Positions 1 to 8,540 of a DNA stretch of 64,000 nucleotides are shown one piece after another. Position numbers and translations under genes: made by a program. The notes under the pieces were generated by a model, which did no database searches, was not told where the DNA came from, and saw nothing but the letters and a program-made list of their open reading frames with translations. Numbering within the stretch: position 1 is the first letter of the stretch; the number at the start of each line of letters is the position of its first letter. Origin of the DNA: Streptomyces caniscabiei (lineage in GTDB: Bacteria > Actinomycetota > Actinomycetes > Streptomycetales > Streptomycetaceae); the NCBI RefSeq assembly GCF_014930365.1, contig NZ_JABXWI010000007.1:434001-498000 (forward strand), read 5' to 3'.

Positions 1-52
1 AGCGGGCGGCATCCGGGCCGGTCGCGCGGCTGCTCGTGCCCCTGGAAGGCTG

Positions 53-682
53 CTAGAAGGCCGCGTGGCTCCCCGCGCTCCTGAGGAGGTGGCCGGTCAG
101 GCGTTCTCTCGCCAGGCGGCGCAGCTCCTCCGCGACCACCACGCGCTCCTCCTCCGGGTCGTTCGAGAGGCGGGAGCGGATGCCCTCCAGGGTGCGGTCG
201 AGGAGTTCGGCGGGGTGGGCGGAGCCCCGGGCGATGACGAAGACGTGGCCGAAGCGGGCCTCGTACGCGGCGTGCGCGGCGTCGAGGGCGGTGTGGGCGA
301 CGCCGTAGGTGTCCTCGGGAAGGACGGGGAGGGTCTCGCCCGCCAGCGCCTCGGCCAGGTCCGCCGCCGTGAGGTCGTACGCGGCCTCGTCGGAGGCGGC
401 GAGGAGGGCGTCGAGGTCGGGGTAGGGGCGGTGGTCGGTGAGGCGGTGCGCCCAGCGCAGGCTGCGGAGGCAGCCGAGGAGGTCCTGCCGGGCGGCCTCG
501 GCGGGAGCGTGGTTGAACCGCTCCAGGGCCGACGGGCCGGGAGTGGGGGCCTGCTCCGGAATGGCGACCTGGCCGGTGAGGTGCGGAAGGCGGTGCGGAG
601 GCAGCGTGGGTCCTCGGCGGTGCGTAGGGGTCGGCTGGGCAGGCTGTGCGAAAGGTGCCACCACGTTATCGAGGCGGTTCAT
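53..682 (-). CDS. 2-oxo-4-hydroxy-4-carboxy-5-ureidoimidazoline (OHCU) decarboxylase-like protein
   Basis: The predicted 209-residue protein resembles OHCU decarboxylases, which convert the unstable product of urate oxidation into S-allantoin in cytoplasmic purine breakdown. The body starts near residue 58 with LERFNHAP and continues through AHRLTDHRPYPDLDALL, LAEALAGE, AYEARFGHVFVI and NDPEEERVVVAEELRRLA, all features of the actinobacterial form. The first 55 or so residues are Pro/Thr-rich and add to the usual length of about 165 residues. ATG at 682 is the first start downstream of a non-coding-looking stretch; longer in-frame extensions run into the divergent gene. No other urate-degradation gene is visible here. 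The family call is firm, the start is less certain. Confidence 0.72.
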   Translation of the reverse strand: MNRLDNVVAPFAQPAQPTPTHRRGPTLPPHRLPHLTGQVAIPEQAPTPGPSALERFNHAPAEAARQDLLGCLRSLRWAHRLTDHRPYPDLDALLAASDEAAYDLTAADLAEALAGETLPVLPEDTYGVAHTALDAAHAAYEARFGHVFVIARGSAHPAELLDRTLEGIRSRLSNDPEEERVVVAEELRRLARERLTGHLLRSAGSHAAF

Positions 683-891
683 GGGCTGTCCGTTCGATGC
701 CCGAATTTCACCCGGACGGGAGAGTTTCGGAACCTGTGGTGGACGGTTCGGGTGGTCGGACGTCGTAGGTTCGAGGAGGGGGCTCGGCGGAGAGTCGGGA
801 GTGGGACCGGGGACAGCGCGTGGCGAGAGGTGTGTGAGATGTCGTGGACGGTGAGCGGGACCAGGACCGGCGCGGGGACCGGGGGCGTGTC

Positions 892-2544
892 GTGAACCGG
901 GGCCGGCGCAGGGCACCCCGCAGGAAGACGGCGATCACGTCGAAAGGGTTGCTCCTGGGCACGGGGGTCGTGCTGGCGGGCGGCGCGGTCGCGGTGGCCG
1001 TGACCGTGTGGCCGGGCGACGGGACGTCGACGTCCGGTGGATCGGGTCCGTCGCCGGAGCGGACGTCCGTGGGCGCCCCCCGGACCACCCCCTCCGCGTC
1101 CCCGTCGCCGTCGCGCACCTATCCCCTGTCGACGAAGCCGCGGACCGTCCCCGCCGTCCGGCAGCACGAGGCCGCCCGCGGCCCCGGCTGGAAGCCCGCC
1201 GACGGGGGCCGGGTCGTCGTACGGAACGCCGCCCTGGCCGACGAGGGACGGCTGACCGCCGGGGAACTGGGACTGGCGTACGCGGGCGAGGCGAGGCCCC
1301 GGGACGGTGACGTGGAACTGGCGCTCACCGGGGCGGACGCGCCGCGGTCGGAGGCGTACACGCTGACCGTGAAGGACGGCCGGTTGCGGATCGCCGCGCC
1401 CGCCGAGGCGGGCGTCTTCTACGGCACGCGCACCCTGAAGCAGGAGGTGCGCGGCGGCGGTACGGCGCCGGAGGGCGTCGTCCGGGACGAGCCGGCCAAG
1501 CCGCAGCGCGGGTTCATGCTCGACATCGCGCGCAAGCACTTCACGGCGGGCTGGATCGAGGACCGGATCCGTGAGCTGGGCGACCTGAAGTACAACCAGC
1601 TGGGCCTGCACTTCTCCGACGACCAGGGGTTCCGGATCGAGTCCACGAGCCACCCCGAGGTGGTGTCCCGGCAGCACCTCACCAAGGCGCAGGTGAGGAA
1701 GATCCTGGACCTCGCGGAGAGCCGCCACATCGAGGTCGTGCCCGAGATCGACTCGCCGGGGCACCTGGGGGCCGTGATCGCGGGCAACCCCGGGCTCCAG
1801 CTGAAGAACGCGCAGGGCGAGGCCGCGAGCGGCGCCGTCGACATCTCCGACCCGCGGTCCGCCGTGGTCGTGGACGAACTGCTCGACGAGTACGCCGACC
1901 TGTTCGACGGTGCGAACTGGCACCTCGGCGCCGACGAGTACCGGGCGCTGATGGCCTCGAACCCGGAGGCCTCGTATCCGCAGCTGGCCGCCGCCGCGCG
2001 TCAGAAGTACGGCGCCGGCGCGACCGTCGCCGATCTCGCCACCGGCTGGCTGAACGAGCGCGCCGCGGTGATGCGCGGCCACGACCGGACCGTACGGGCC
2101 TGGAACGACGGGTTCTTCCGGGGCGGCTCGGTCCAGGCGGACAAGGCGATCCAGGTCGCGTACTGGACGGGCAAGGAGATCGGGGCCCGGCAGCCGGTCG
2201 AGTATCTGAGCGCCGGGCGACAGGTGATCAACTACAACGACGAGTACCTGTACTACGTCCTCGGTGAGCCCAACCAGTTCGTCTACCCGACCGGGCAGCG
2301 CATCTACGAGTCCTGGACCCCGCGGGTGCTGCGCGGCACCACCGCCGTGCCCGCCCAGTACGACGCCCAGATCCTCGGCGGCTCCTTCGCCGTCTGGTGC
2401 GATCTCGCGAACCGGCAGACCGAGGCGCAGGTCGCGGCGGGCGTCCGGATGCCGCTGCGGGCGCTCTCGCAGAAGCTGTGGGACCCGGGGAAGCCGACCC
2501 TGACCTGGGCGCAGTTCCGGGAGCTGGCGGGGAAGGTGAGCTGA
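892..2544 (+). CDS. GH20 beta-N-acetylhexosaminidase, membrane-anchored or secreted
   Basis: The 550-residue product hydrolyses terminal N-acetylhexosamine, probably from chitin or wall fragments outside the cell. A basic N-terminus (RGRRRAPRRKT) precedes a hydrophobic segment (LLLGTGVVLAGGAVAVAVTV), then a Ser/Thr/Pro linker, a GH20b-type domain (residues ~130-200) and the catalytic barrel. The barrel shows RGFMLDIARKHF, LGLHFSDDQGFR, VVPEIDSPGH and WHLGADEY. The adjacent acids of the last motif (Asp348, Glu349) are the pair that acts in substrate-assisted catalysis in GH20. GTG at 892 is chosen because it directly precedes the basic region and follows a G-rich stretch; GTG at 844 is an alternative that adds 16 charged residues. 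The gene diverges from the OHCU decarboxylase-like gene. Confidence 0.88.
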   Translation: MNRGRRRAPRRKTAITSKGLLLGTGVVLAGGAVAVAVTVWPGDGTSTSGGSGPSPERTSVGAPRTTPSASPSPSRTYPLSTKPRTVPAVRQHEAARGPGWKPADGGRVVVRNAALADEGRLTAGELGLAYAGEARPRDGDVELALTGADAPRSEAYTLTVKDGRLRIAAPAEAGVFYGTRTLKQEVRGGGTAPEGVVRDEPAKPQRGFMLDIARKHFTAGWIEDRIRELGDLKYNQLGLHFSDDQGFRIESTSHPEVVSRQHLTKAQVRKILDLAESRHIEVVPEIDSPGHLGAVIAGNPGLQLKNAQGEAASGAVDISDPRSAVVVDELLDEYADLFDGANWHLGADEYRALMASNPEASYPQLAAAARQKYGAGATVADLATGWLNERAAVMRGHDRTVRAWNDGFFRGGSVQADKAIQVAYWTGKEIGARQPVEYLSAGRQVINYNDEYLYYVLGEPNQFVYPTGQRIYESWTPRVLRGTTAVPAQYDAQILGGSFAVWCDLANRQTEAQVAAGVRMPLRALSQKLWDPGKPTLTWAQFRELAGKVS

Positions 2545-2728
2545 GGCCCCCTGGCCGAGGTCCGCGGTTCTGTCGCTGCGGGCGGGTCGGCCGCGGGCGG
2601 ATCGGCCGCGAGGGAATCGGCTGGACGGACGGCGCGGGGGAACCGTATGTTCCGCGTGTTCGATTGCCGAGCGTGAGGGTCTGGGGAGGACCGCGTTCGG
2701 CCTGTTCCGATCACACGGGGGCTTCTCG

Positions 2729-3565
2729 ATGAACTGTGCGCGCTGCGCGTCTTATGCCGCGCCACCCGGCGGTGAGCTGTGCCGGAAGTGCGAGGCGGCG
2801 GATCTGCACCCGGCGCCCGCGCCGGCCGCCGCCGCGCATCCGGCGGCTCCGGGGCTCTCCGCCCACACGGCCCTGCCCATCCAGTCCCCGCACGGCCCCG
2901 CGTGGCTGCGGTCGCCGGTGGGGCTGGGGCAGGCGGTGGCGATCCTGCTCGGGGTGGTCGCCGTGACCGACCTGGTCGCGGTGTGGGCCGATCTCGTGAT
3001 GCTCGACGTCCTCGGCAGGATGGTCGACGGCGAGTACGGGTGGCCCGTCGAGGAGGACGTCGACCGGGCCGACCGGCTCACCGGCCTGACCGGCAGCGCT
3101 CAGGCGCTCGCCTACCTCGCCACCGCCGTCGTCTTCCTGATCTGGTTCCACCGGGTGCGGGTCAACGCCGAGGTGTTCGAACCGTTCGGGCATCAGAAGA
3201 AGCGGGGCTGGGCGATCGCGGGCTGGATCGTGCCGGTGGTCAACCTCTGGTTCCCGCGCCGGATCGCCCTCGACAGCTGGGACGCCAGCAGCCCGACGGC
3301 GAAGCCGCGCTCGCACGCGCTCGTCAACGCCTGGTGGACGATGTGGCTCATCAGCGGTGTCGCCGACCAGGTGAGCGGCCTTGCCCTGCGCCGGGCGGAG
3401 ACGGCCGAGGAGATCCAGACGGCCACCGAGCGCGTACTGTTCGCGGACGCCTTCGAGATCCCCACCGCGGTGTTCGCCGTCTTCTTCGTCCTCGCCCTCA
3501 CCCGGATGCAGGACGACAAGGCGCGGAGCGGGCCGGGTGAGCCGGAGCCCGTGGCCGCCCTCTGA
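2729..3565 (+). CDS. DUF4328 membrane protein with N-terminal zinc-ribbon-like cysteines
   Basis: The 278-residue protein begins with two CxxC pairs (CARC and CRKC, residues 3-20), which suggest a small zinc ribbon. A Pro/Ala linker follows, and then about five hydrophobic segments, including LGQAVAILLGVVAVTDLVAV, ALAYLATAVVFLIWF, GWAIAGWIVPVVNLWFP and PTAVFAVFFVLAL. The GWAIAGWIVPVVNLWFPRRI stretch is characteristic of DUF4328. Function is unknown. ATG at 2729 is preceded by a G-run that can act as a ribosome site. The gene stands alone, about 180 bp after the hexosaminidase. Similar proteins are common in Streptomyces, but no substrate or partner can be inferred. Confidence 0.75.
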   Translation: MNCARCASYAAPPGGELCRKCEAADLHPAPAPAAAAHPAAPGLSAHTALPIQSPHGPAWLRSPVGLGQAVAILLGVVAVTDLVAVWADLVMLDVLGRMVDGEYGWPVEEDVDRADRLTGLTGSAQALAYLATAVVFLIWFHRVRVNAEVFEPFGHQKKRGWAIAGWIVPVVNLWFPRRIALDSWDASSPTAKPRSHALVNAWWTMWLISGVADQVSGLALRRAETAEEIQTATERVLFADAFEIPTAVFAVFFVLALTRMQDDKARSGPGEPEPVAAL

Positions 3566-3644
3566 GGGATCCCCTGCTGGGGCAACCGTGCGGATTGCCC
3601 GATTCCGGGGGCGAACCGCCGTACCGCTGTGGTCTATTCCCGGT

Positions 3645-4190
3645 ATGGGGTACTGGGGGTACTACGTCGTGGGCCGGAGCGAGCGGCCGCTCAAGGAGCT
3701 GGACGCGCTGGCCGGGGCCGAGGCCATGACGTTGTGCGTGACGGCGGACGACGGCTGGCAGATCTGGGCGTACCCGACGGGCGCGCCGGGCGCCGAGGCG
3801 GCCGGGGGCTCCGGCGGTACCGCCGATGTCGGCAACATGAACACGCTCGCCCGGGAGACGGGGGCGCCCGCGCTGTTCGGCTATGTCATGGACAGCGACT
3901 GCGTGGTCGTCGAGGCCGCCGGGCCGGAGAGCGGGGCCTGGACCACGTGTCTCGCGCGCCGTGCCATGGCCGCGTATCTGGGGGACGGGGACGGGCTCAC
4001 CGTCGAGGACTACTTCCTCGAACCGCGCGACGCCGCCGAACGCGCCGTCGCCTGGGCCGCGGAGGCGGGGCGGGCCGCCGTCGAGCGGTCGCTGGCCGAG
4101 GTGTTGACCTCAGAGCCTGGACCGGCGGACCCCTTGGCTGAAAACATTCTCTTCCGGTTGCTCGACCGGCTCGGGGTCGTCCCTCTGTGA
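3645..4190 (+). CDS. conserved hypothetical protein (181 aa)
   Basis: I do not recognise a family. The protein starts MGYWGYYVVGRSERPL, has no signal peptide or membrane segment, and is mixed acidic with several Trp residues. ATG at 3645 is chosen because codon use upstream in the same frame is not coding-like and overlaps the preceding gene. It lies in a run of small same-strand genes of unknown function (2729-5405). Composition and codon use are typical of the chromosome, so it is probably a real soluble cytoplasmic protein. Confidence 0.7.
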   Translation: MGYWGYYVVGRSERPLKELDALAGAEAMTLCVTADDGWQIWAYPTGAPGAEAAGGSGGTADVGNMNTLARETGAPALFGYVMDSDCVVVEAAGPESGAWTTCLARRAMAAYLGDGDGLTVEDYFLEPRDAAERAVAWAAEAGRAAVERSLAEVLTSEPGPADPLAENILFRLLDRLGVVPL

Positions 4191-4275
4191 CACTCCCGCG
4201 TCGTCGCACGCAGTAAGGGGAAGTGCGGGCTCCGTATAACCGGGGCGCGATCGAGCGGGATGGAGGGGAGGCGCG

Positions 4276-4857
4276 ATGAGCCTGGTGGAGCTGATGGCCC
4301 AGGCCGACGAACGTGGTCTGGCGGCCGGGGGTCTGGCTTGTTTGGACCGCTGCGTACCGCTCCTCGGGGGCGACGACGAGGTCCTGCGTCCGCTATGGGC
4401 GGGACTCGTGGACGAGGGGGAGGGGTGGGGCGAGCGCCTCGCGAAGATACGCGGCGAACTGTCACCACCGGCCTCGCCCGAAGCCGGCTCCGACGTGAGC
4501 GACGGTGAGGAGATCGTCGTGCTCGCCCGCGGGATGCTCGACGCGGCTCCCGAGGAGCGGTCCGGCGAGGGACTGCGGCAGTGGGCGGAGGTGTGCTCCG
4601 TCTCCGCCCTGCGGATCCATCAGCTGCTCGACCCGCTGGACGCCGGGAGCGCCGACTCCGTGGCGGCGTGCCGCGAGGGCCGCACCGAGGGTGCCTCCCA
4701 TCTCGTCGCCGCCGAACTGCGCCGTCAGATCGTGGTGTTGGAACTTCTCGCCCAGCACGGCGCGGCGGGCCTGCGGCAGGCGCTCGGGGTGGCCACGGAG
4801 GGGCGGCGGGTGCTGCGGGCGGTCGTGTCGCGGCGCGCACGGGGGGCGCGGCGGTAA
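4276..4857 (+). CDS. conserved hypothetical protein (193 aa)
   Basis: The product is a soluble, mostly helical, acidic protein of unknown function beginning MSLVELMAQADERGL. A good ribosome-binding site (GGGGAGG) lies 5-11 bases before the ATG at 4276. I see no catalytic motif, metal-binding cluster or membrane segment. The C-terminus is Arg-rich (RRVLRAVVSRRARGARR), which could contact nucleic acid or membrane, but that is only a charge-based guess. The next small gene on the same strand starts 119 bases after its stop. Confidence 0.7.
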   Translation: MSLVELMAQADERGLAAGGLACLDRCVPLLGGDDEVLRPLWAGLVDEGEGWGERLAKIRGELSPPASPEAGSDVSDGEEIVVLARGMLDAAPEERSGEGLRQWAEVCSVSALRIHQLLDPLDAGSADSVAACREGRTEGASHLVAAELRRQIVVLELLAQHGAAGLRQALGVATEGRRVLRAVVSRRARGARR

Positions 4858-4976
4858 ACCTCGTTTCCTGGCGGGTCCTGTGGGTGTCCTGGGGCCGGGT
4901 GTGGCGGTCCTGCGCCGGTGTCGAGGACAGGCCGAAATCGCGAAACGTCTCGTGCCGGGCGGGCGCTTTCCCGAGT

Positions 4977-5405
4977 GTGAGCGCACAGCAGACATTCAGT
5001 TCGGTCGGTACCGCCGGGGCACCGGGGAGCCGTGGGAACCGGCCCGGTAGCGCGGCGAAGCCCCTGCGATGGGCGGCCGACGCGGTGGCGATGATGCGGG
5101 AAGGGGCGCGGGTGCGCCTCGACTACTCGACGCAGAGCCTGTGGCGGGTGGACCGGATGATCGAGGAGATCCGCCGGGAGGGAGCGCCGTACGCCGCCGT
5201 GGAGGGGGCGTTGAGGGGTTTCGGGGCGTACGGCGGAGAGGTCGTCGTGCGCTGGGCCGGCGGCGAATGGGTCGAGGCGGAGGGCGGCTACTGGGTGCGT
5301 ACCCGGGACGGCCGCTACTGGGACCCCTTCGACGAGGCCCGCCGCTGCTTCACGGGCGACGGGTCGCTGCGGCTGCTGTGCCACGACGCGATGCCCTCCG
5401 GGTGA
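4977..5405 (+). CDS. conserved hypothetical protein (142 aa)
   Basis: This small soluble protein contains MMREGARVRLDYSTQSLWRV, GALRGFGAYGGEVVVRW and YWVRTRDGRYWDPFDEARR. The last third is rich in Gly, Trp and Tyr and looks like a small beta domain. GTG at 4977 is chosen because codon use becomes coding-like from there; ATG at 5091 would give a 104-residue form starting at MMREG. Its stop is followed closely by a strong terminator hairpin. I do not recognise a function. Confidence 0.6.
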   Translation: MSAQQTFSSVGTAGAPGSRGNRPGSAAKPLRWAADAVAMMREGARVRLDYSTQSLWRVDRMIEEIRREGAPYAAVEGALRGFGAYGGEVVVRWAGGEWVEAEGGYWVRTRDGRYWDPFDEARRCFTGDGSLRLLCHDAMPSG

Positions 5406-5424
5406 GGCCGGTTGTTCGTCTGCG

Positions 5425-5462
5425 GGTGCGTGGGGGCTGATCGCGCAGTTCCCCGCGCCCCT
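5425..5462. repeat. dispersed Streptomyces intergenic repeat, copy 1
   Basis: The stretch contains GCGCAGTTCCCCGCGCCCCT, the reverse complement of the core seen near 17,740, 28,465, 37,965 and 40,390. It sits between convergent genes and abuts a perfect hairpin at 5463-5493. The role is unknown. Confidence 0.75.
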
Positions 5463-5493
5463 GAAAAGCAGGGGGCTGCGCCCCCTGCTTTTC
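5463..5493. terminator. bidirectional terminator hairpin
   Basis: A perfect 14-bp inverted repeat (GAAAAGCAGGGGGC with GCCCCCTGCTTTTC) flanks a 3-base loop. The A- and T-rich stem ends give a short T-tract on either strand. It lies between the convergent genes ending at 5405 and 5527. Confidence 0.85.
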
Positions 5494-5526
5494 ATCGAAG
5501 GGTCCTCACCGGACCCGTACGTGGGA

Positions 5527-7626
5527 TCACGGCGTCAGCAGTTGCCCCAGGCGGCTTCCCGCAGGCGCCCCCAGTTGCGTCACCCCGTAGTACACGGACC
5601 GCGAAGCCACCGGCACACCCCCCACCGACGGCACGAACAGGACCGTCCCGTTGCCGGTGTCCTCGCCCTCCACACCGACCAGCACATCGCCGTACCCGTC
5701 CCCGGTGACATCCGCCCCCGACACCGCCGACCCGAACCGGTCCCCCGCCTCGGTGGAACCCGCCACGTCCGGCGCGTCCTGCGAGAGCGCCAGCGACCCC
5801 GCCCCGCTCACCCCGGCCGCGGCCCCCTTCAACAGCCACACCGACCCCGCGTCGGCCCGGTTCTTCGCGTCCCGCGTGATGTCCTCGCCCGGCGCGCCGG
5901 TGAGCACGTCGGCGTACCCGTCGGCGTCGACATCGCCGACGGACACCGAGGCGCCGAAGCCGTCCGAGGTCTCGGAGGCACCCTCCACCCCGGCCGTGGC
6001 CTGGTGCACCGTCCGCGTCCCCGTCGCCCCGAGGCCGGTGGACGTGCCGGGGACCACGGTCACCTGACCGCCCGCGTTGCCGCCGGACTCGGCGGCGTAC
6101 GGCTGCCCGACGACCAGGTCGTCGTACCCGTCGCCGTCGATGTCGCCCGCCCCGACGGCCCGCCCGCCCTTCACGGCCAGCGTCCCGGCCTTCGTCAGCC
6201 CCAGCGACCGGGAGCCCTTGAACCAGACGACCCGGCCGATGCCGGACGCGTCACGGTAGTTGAGGGCCACGTCGGCGTAGCCGTCCCGGTTGAAGTCGCC
6301 GGTCGCGGCGTCCGCGTACGCCAGGGACCCGGTCGCCGTGGTGAGGTCCCCGGCGACCTCGTGGCCGTCGCCGAAGCGGGCCGCCCAGTTGCCGCCCGTA
6401 CCGGTCGCGGCGGTGAACACGTCCGCCCTGCCGTCCGCGTTGAAGTCCCCGGCCGCCACCGTCGCGCCGAACCGCGCGCCGGCCGGCTCGTAGTCGTCGC
6501 CGAGGGCCATCGTGTCGGCGTCGGCGGTGAACGACGGCCCGTAGAGGATCGTCACCGCGCCCCGGTCCGCGTGCCCGGTGGTGTCGTCCTCGCCGGGCGC
6601 GCCGACCACGAGATCCGCGTACCCGTCGCCGTCGACGTCGCCCCACGCGGTCGCCGCACCCCACTGGTCGCCGGACTCGGCGGCGCCCGGCACACCCGCG
6701 CTCGCCTGGTTCAGCCGGAGCCTCGCGGTCGCCACGGGGCCGTTCGCACCGCCCGGCACCAGGGTGACCCAGCCGCTGCCGACCCCGGGCGTCGGCGTCA
6801 CCAGGTCGCTCACGCCGTCCCCCGTGTAGTCGGCGGTCGGGATCGCGGAGGAACGGCCCGCGGAGGCGGCGTAGCGGCGTATCTCGGGGAGTTCGGCGTA
6901 GAGACCGGCTCCCGGGGAGGTGAGGGACGCCGCGTCGCTGCCGCCGGATATCACGTCAAGCTCCGCCGACTCGCCGTGCGCGTACACACCGGTGTCCTCG
7001 GACGCCGTCAGCGTCACCTTGCCGGTGGGGTCGCCCGCGTACTGGCCCAGCTTCCAGGCCGCCAGCCGTGCCACGGACTCCACGGCCGCCCGGCTCGGCC
7101 CGCCGCCGTCGAAGTCGCCGAGGACCGCGACGCCCGTCGACTCCCCGTCGAACCCGGGGGTGTGCGCGCCACGCACCGGCAGGTCCGCGCCGCCCGCCCG
7201 GCCCTCGTAGATCCGGCCGCACTTGTCGACGACGAAGTTGTAGCCGAGGTCGCCCCGGCCGGCCGCCTGGATGTCGTCCGCCATGAGCGCGCGGATCAGG
7301 GCGGGCGACTCGGCGCAGCTGTAGTCGTCGGTGCCGCCCGTGTCGTGGACGAACACCGCGCCGATCCGGTCGATGTACTCGGCCGTCCCCGTCACGGCCG
7401 ACTCGTCCGCGCCCCACGCCGCCCGGCTGACGATCGGGGGACGGGTGACGGTCGAGGGGCGGGCGGTGGGTCCGTCGGCGGCGGCCGTACCGGCACCCGG
7501 CCCGACCACCGTGTACGACACCAGGCCCGCGCCGCCGGCCACGACGGCCCCCAGCGCCCGCCAGACCCTCCGCTTCGGCCCCACCGGCTCCGACGCATGG
7601 CTCCTACGGCGACTCAAATGCCCCAC
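5527..7626 (-). CDS. secreted amidase/PGRP-domain protein with FG-GAP (VCBS) repeats; amidase site degenerate
   Basis: The 699-residue protein has a basic N-terminus, a hydrophobic signal segment (residues ~18-50), an N-acetylmuramoyl-L-alanine amidase/PGRP-like domain (about 60-255) and then roughly six FG-GAP repeats forming a predicted beta-propeller. The repeats show Ca-binding-type DxDxDGxxD cores such as DVDGDGYADLVVG. The amidase domain keeps VHDT (first zinc His), YNFVVDKCGRIYEGR and HTPGFDGESTGVAVLGDF. The region that normally reads GHRD...CPG is GGSDAASLTSPG, so the second His and the Cys ligand are missing. The protein therefore probably binds rather than cleaves peptidoglycan. The start is GTG at 7626, with a G-rich Shine-Dalgarno stretch immediately upstream. 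Confidence 0.85.
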   Translation of the reverse strand: MGHLSRRRSHASEPVGPKRRVWRALGAVVAGGAGLVSYTVVGPGAGTAAADGPTARPSTVTRPPIVSRAAWGADESAVTGTAEYIDRIGAVFVHDTGGTDDYSCAESPALIRALMADDIQAAGRGDLGYNFVVDKCGRIYEGRAGGADLPVRGAHTPGFDGESTGVAVLGDFDGGGPSRAAVESVARLAAWKLGQYAGDPTGKVTLTASEDTGVYAHGESAELDVISGGSDAASLTSPGAGLYAELPEIRRYAASAGRSSAIPTADYTGDGVSDLVTPTPGVGSGWVTLVPGGANGPVATARLRLNQASAGVPGAAESGDQWGAATAWGDVDGDGYADLVVGAPGEDDTTGHADRGAVTILYGPSFTADADTMALGDDYEPAGARFGATVAAGDFNADGRADVFTAATGTGGNWAARFGDGHEVAGDLTTATGSLAYADAATGDFNRDGYADVALNYRDASGIGRVVWFKGSRSLGLTKAGTLAVKGGRAVGAGDIDGDGYDDLVVGQPYAAESGGNAGGQVTVVPGTSTGLGATGTRTVHQATAGVEGASETSDGFGASVSVGDVDADGYADVLTGAPGEDITRDAKNRADAGSVWLLKGAAAGVSGAGSLALSQDAPDVAGSTEAGDRFGSAVSGADVTGDGYGDVLVGVEGEDTGNGTVLFVPSVGGVPVASRSVYYGVTQLGAPAGSRLGQLLTP

Positions 7627-7949
7627 CCCTGTAAGAACGGTACGAAGACACCACCCGGCACACGGGTGACCCTTCTATTCAGCGCACAGAGGTTCGCGCG
7701 GATCGACATCGGGGGGTGCGGGTGTGCCCTATGTCACGGAGGAGGCCGGTGTTTCCGCTTCCGGGTGATGTGCGGCCGTCCCGCGGACGGTCTCCGGGGG
7801 TGCGCCCGGCCGCAGTGACACTTCCGCGAGCCGTGACGCAGAGGAGCGTGGGGGCTTGGCGGCGGCCGGGACGGCCCCCGGGACGGCGATCCCGGCACTG
7901 ATGTGGCCTGTCACGGACAGTTCGGGGCCAGGGAGGGGAACCTCGGCGC
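7627..7949. other. divergent intergenic region (323 bp)
   Basis: This gap separates the divergent amidase-like gene and the first ECF sigma gene and should hold both promoters. The stretch around 7670-7700 is less GC-rich than its surroundings. A Shine-Dalgarno-like GGGAGGGGAA lies at 7931-7940 for the sigma gene. I find no convincing gene or riboswitch. Confidence 0.4.
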
Positions 7950-8540
7950 GTGCAGGCGTACGACGCGGAACTGGGCGCAGCCGTCGCGCGGGCCCAGGCC
8001 GGGGACGAGGCCGCGTTCGCGGTGGCCTACCGGCTCGTGCAGCCCGGGCTGCTGGGGTATCTGCGCGGCATCGTCGGGGACGACGCGGAGGACGTCGCCT
8101 CGGACGCCTGGCTGGAGATCGCGCGCGACCTCGGACGGTTCAAGGGCGACGGGGCGGGCTTCCGGGGCTGGAGCGCGACCATCGCCCGGCACCGGGCCCT
8201 GGACCATCTGCGGCGCCAGCGGGTCAGACCCCGGGCGACCGCGCTGGAGAACGACCTGCTGGAACTGCCGGGCGCGCACAGCACCCAGGACCAGGCGCTG
8301 GAGAGCCTCTCCACCGAGCAGGCCCTGGCGCTGGTCGCCCGGCTGCCCCGTGACCAGGCCGAGGCCGTGTTGCTGCGTGTGGTCGTCGGCCTGGACGGCC
8401 CCGCCGCCGCCCGCGTCCTCGGCAAACGCCCGGGTGCGGTGCGTACCGCCACCCACCGGGGCCTGAAGCGTCTCGCCACGCTCCTCCGGAGCGAGGGTGT
8501 GACGGATGACGGCCCCCGGACGCTGGGGGAGTCGGGATGA
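7950..8540 (+). CDS. ECF-family RNA polymerase sigma factor (first of two tandem paralogues)
   Basis: The 196-residue protein is a minimal sigma factor. Region 2 runs from FAVAYRLVQPGLLGYLRGIV through EDVASDAWLEIARDLGRF and FRGWSATIARHRALDHLRRQ. After an acidic linker, region 4 reads LVARLPRDQAEAVLLRVVVG, GKRPGAVRTATHRGLKRLA. It would direct core polymerase to an unknown promoter set. GTG at 7950 follows a clear ribosome site (7931-7940). The stop overlaps the start of the membrane-partner gene by four bases (ATGA), so the pair is translationally coupled, as in sigma/anti-sigma operons. A closely similar pair follows at 9778-11861. Confidence 0.9.
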   Translation: MQAYDAELGAAVARAQAGDEAAFAVAYRLVQPGLLGYLRGIVGDDAEDVASDAWLEIARDLGRFKGDGAGFRGWSATIARHRALDHLRRQRVRPRATALENDLLELPGAHSTQDQALESLSTEQALALVARLPRDQAEAVLLRVVVGLDGPAAARVLGKRPGAVRTATHRGLKRLATLLRSEGVTDDGPRTLGESG

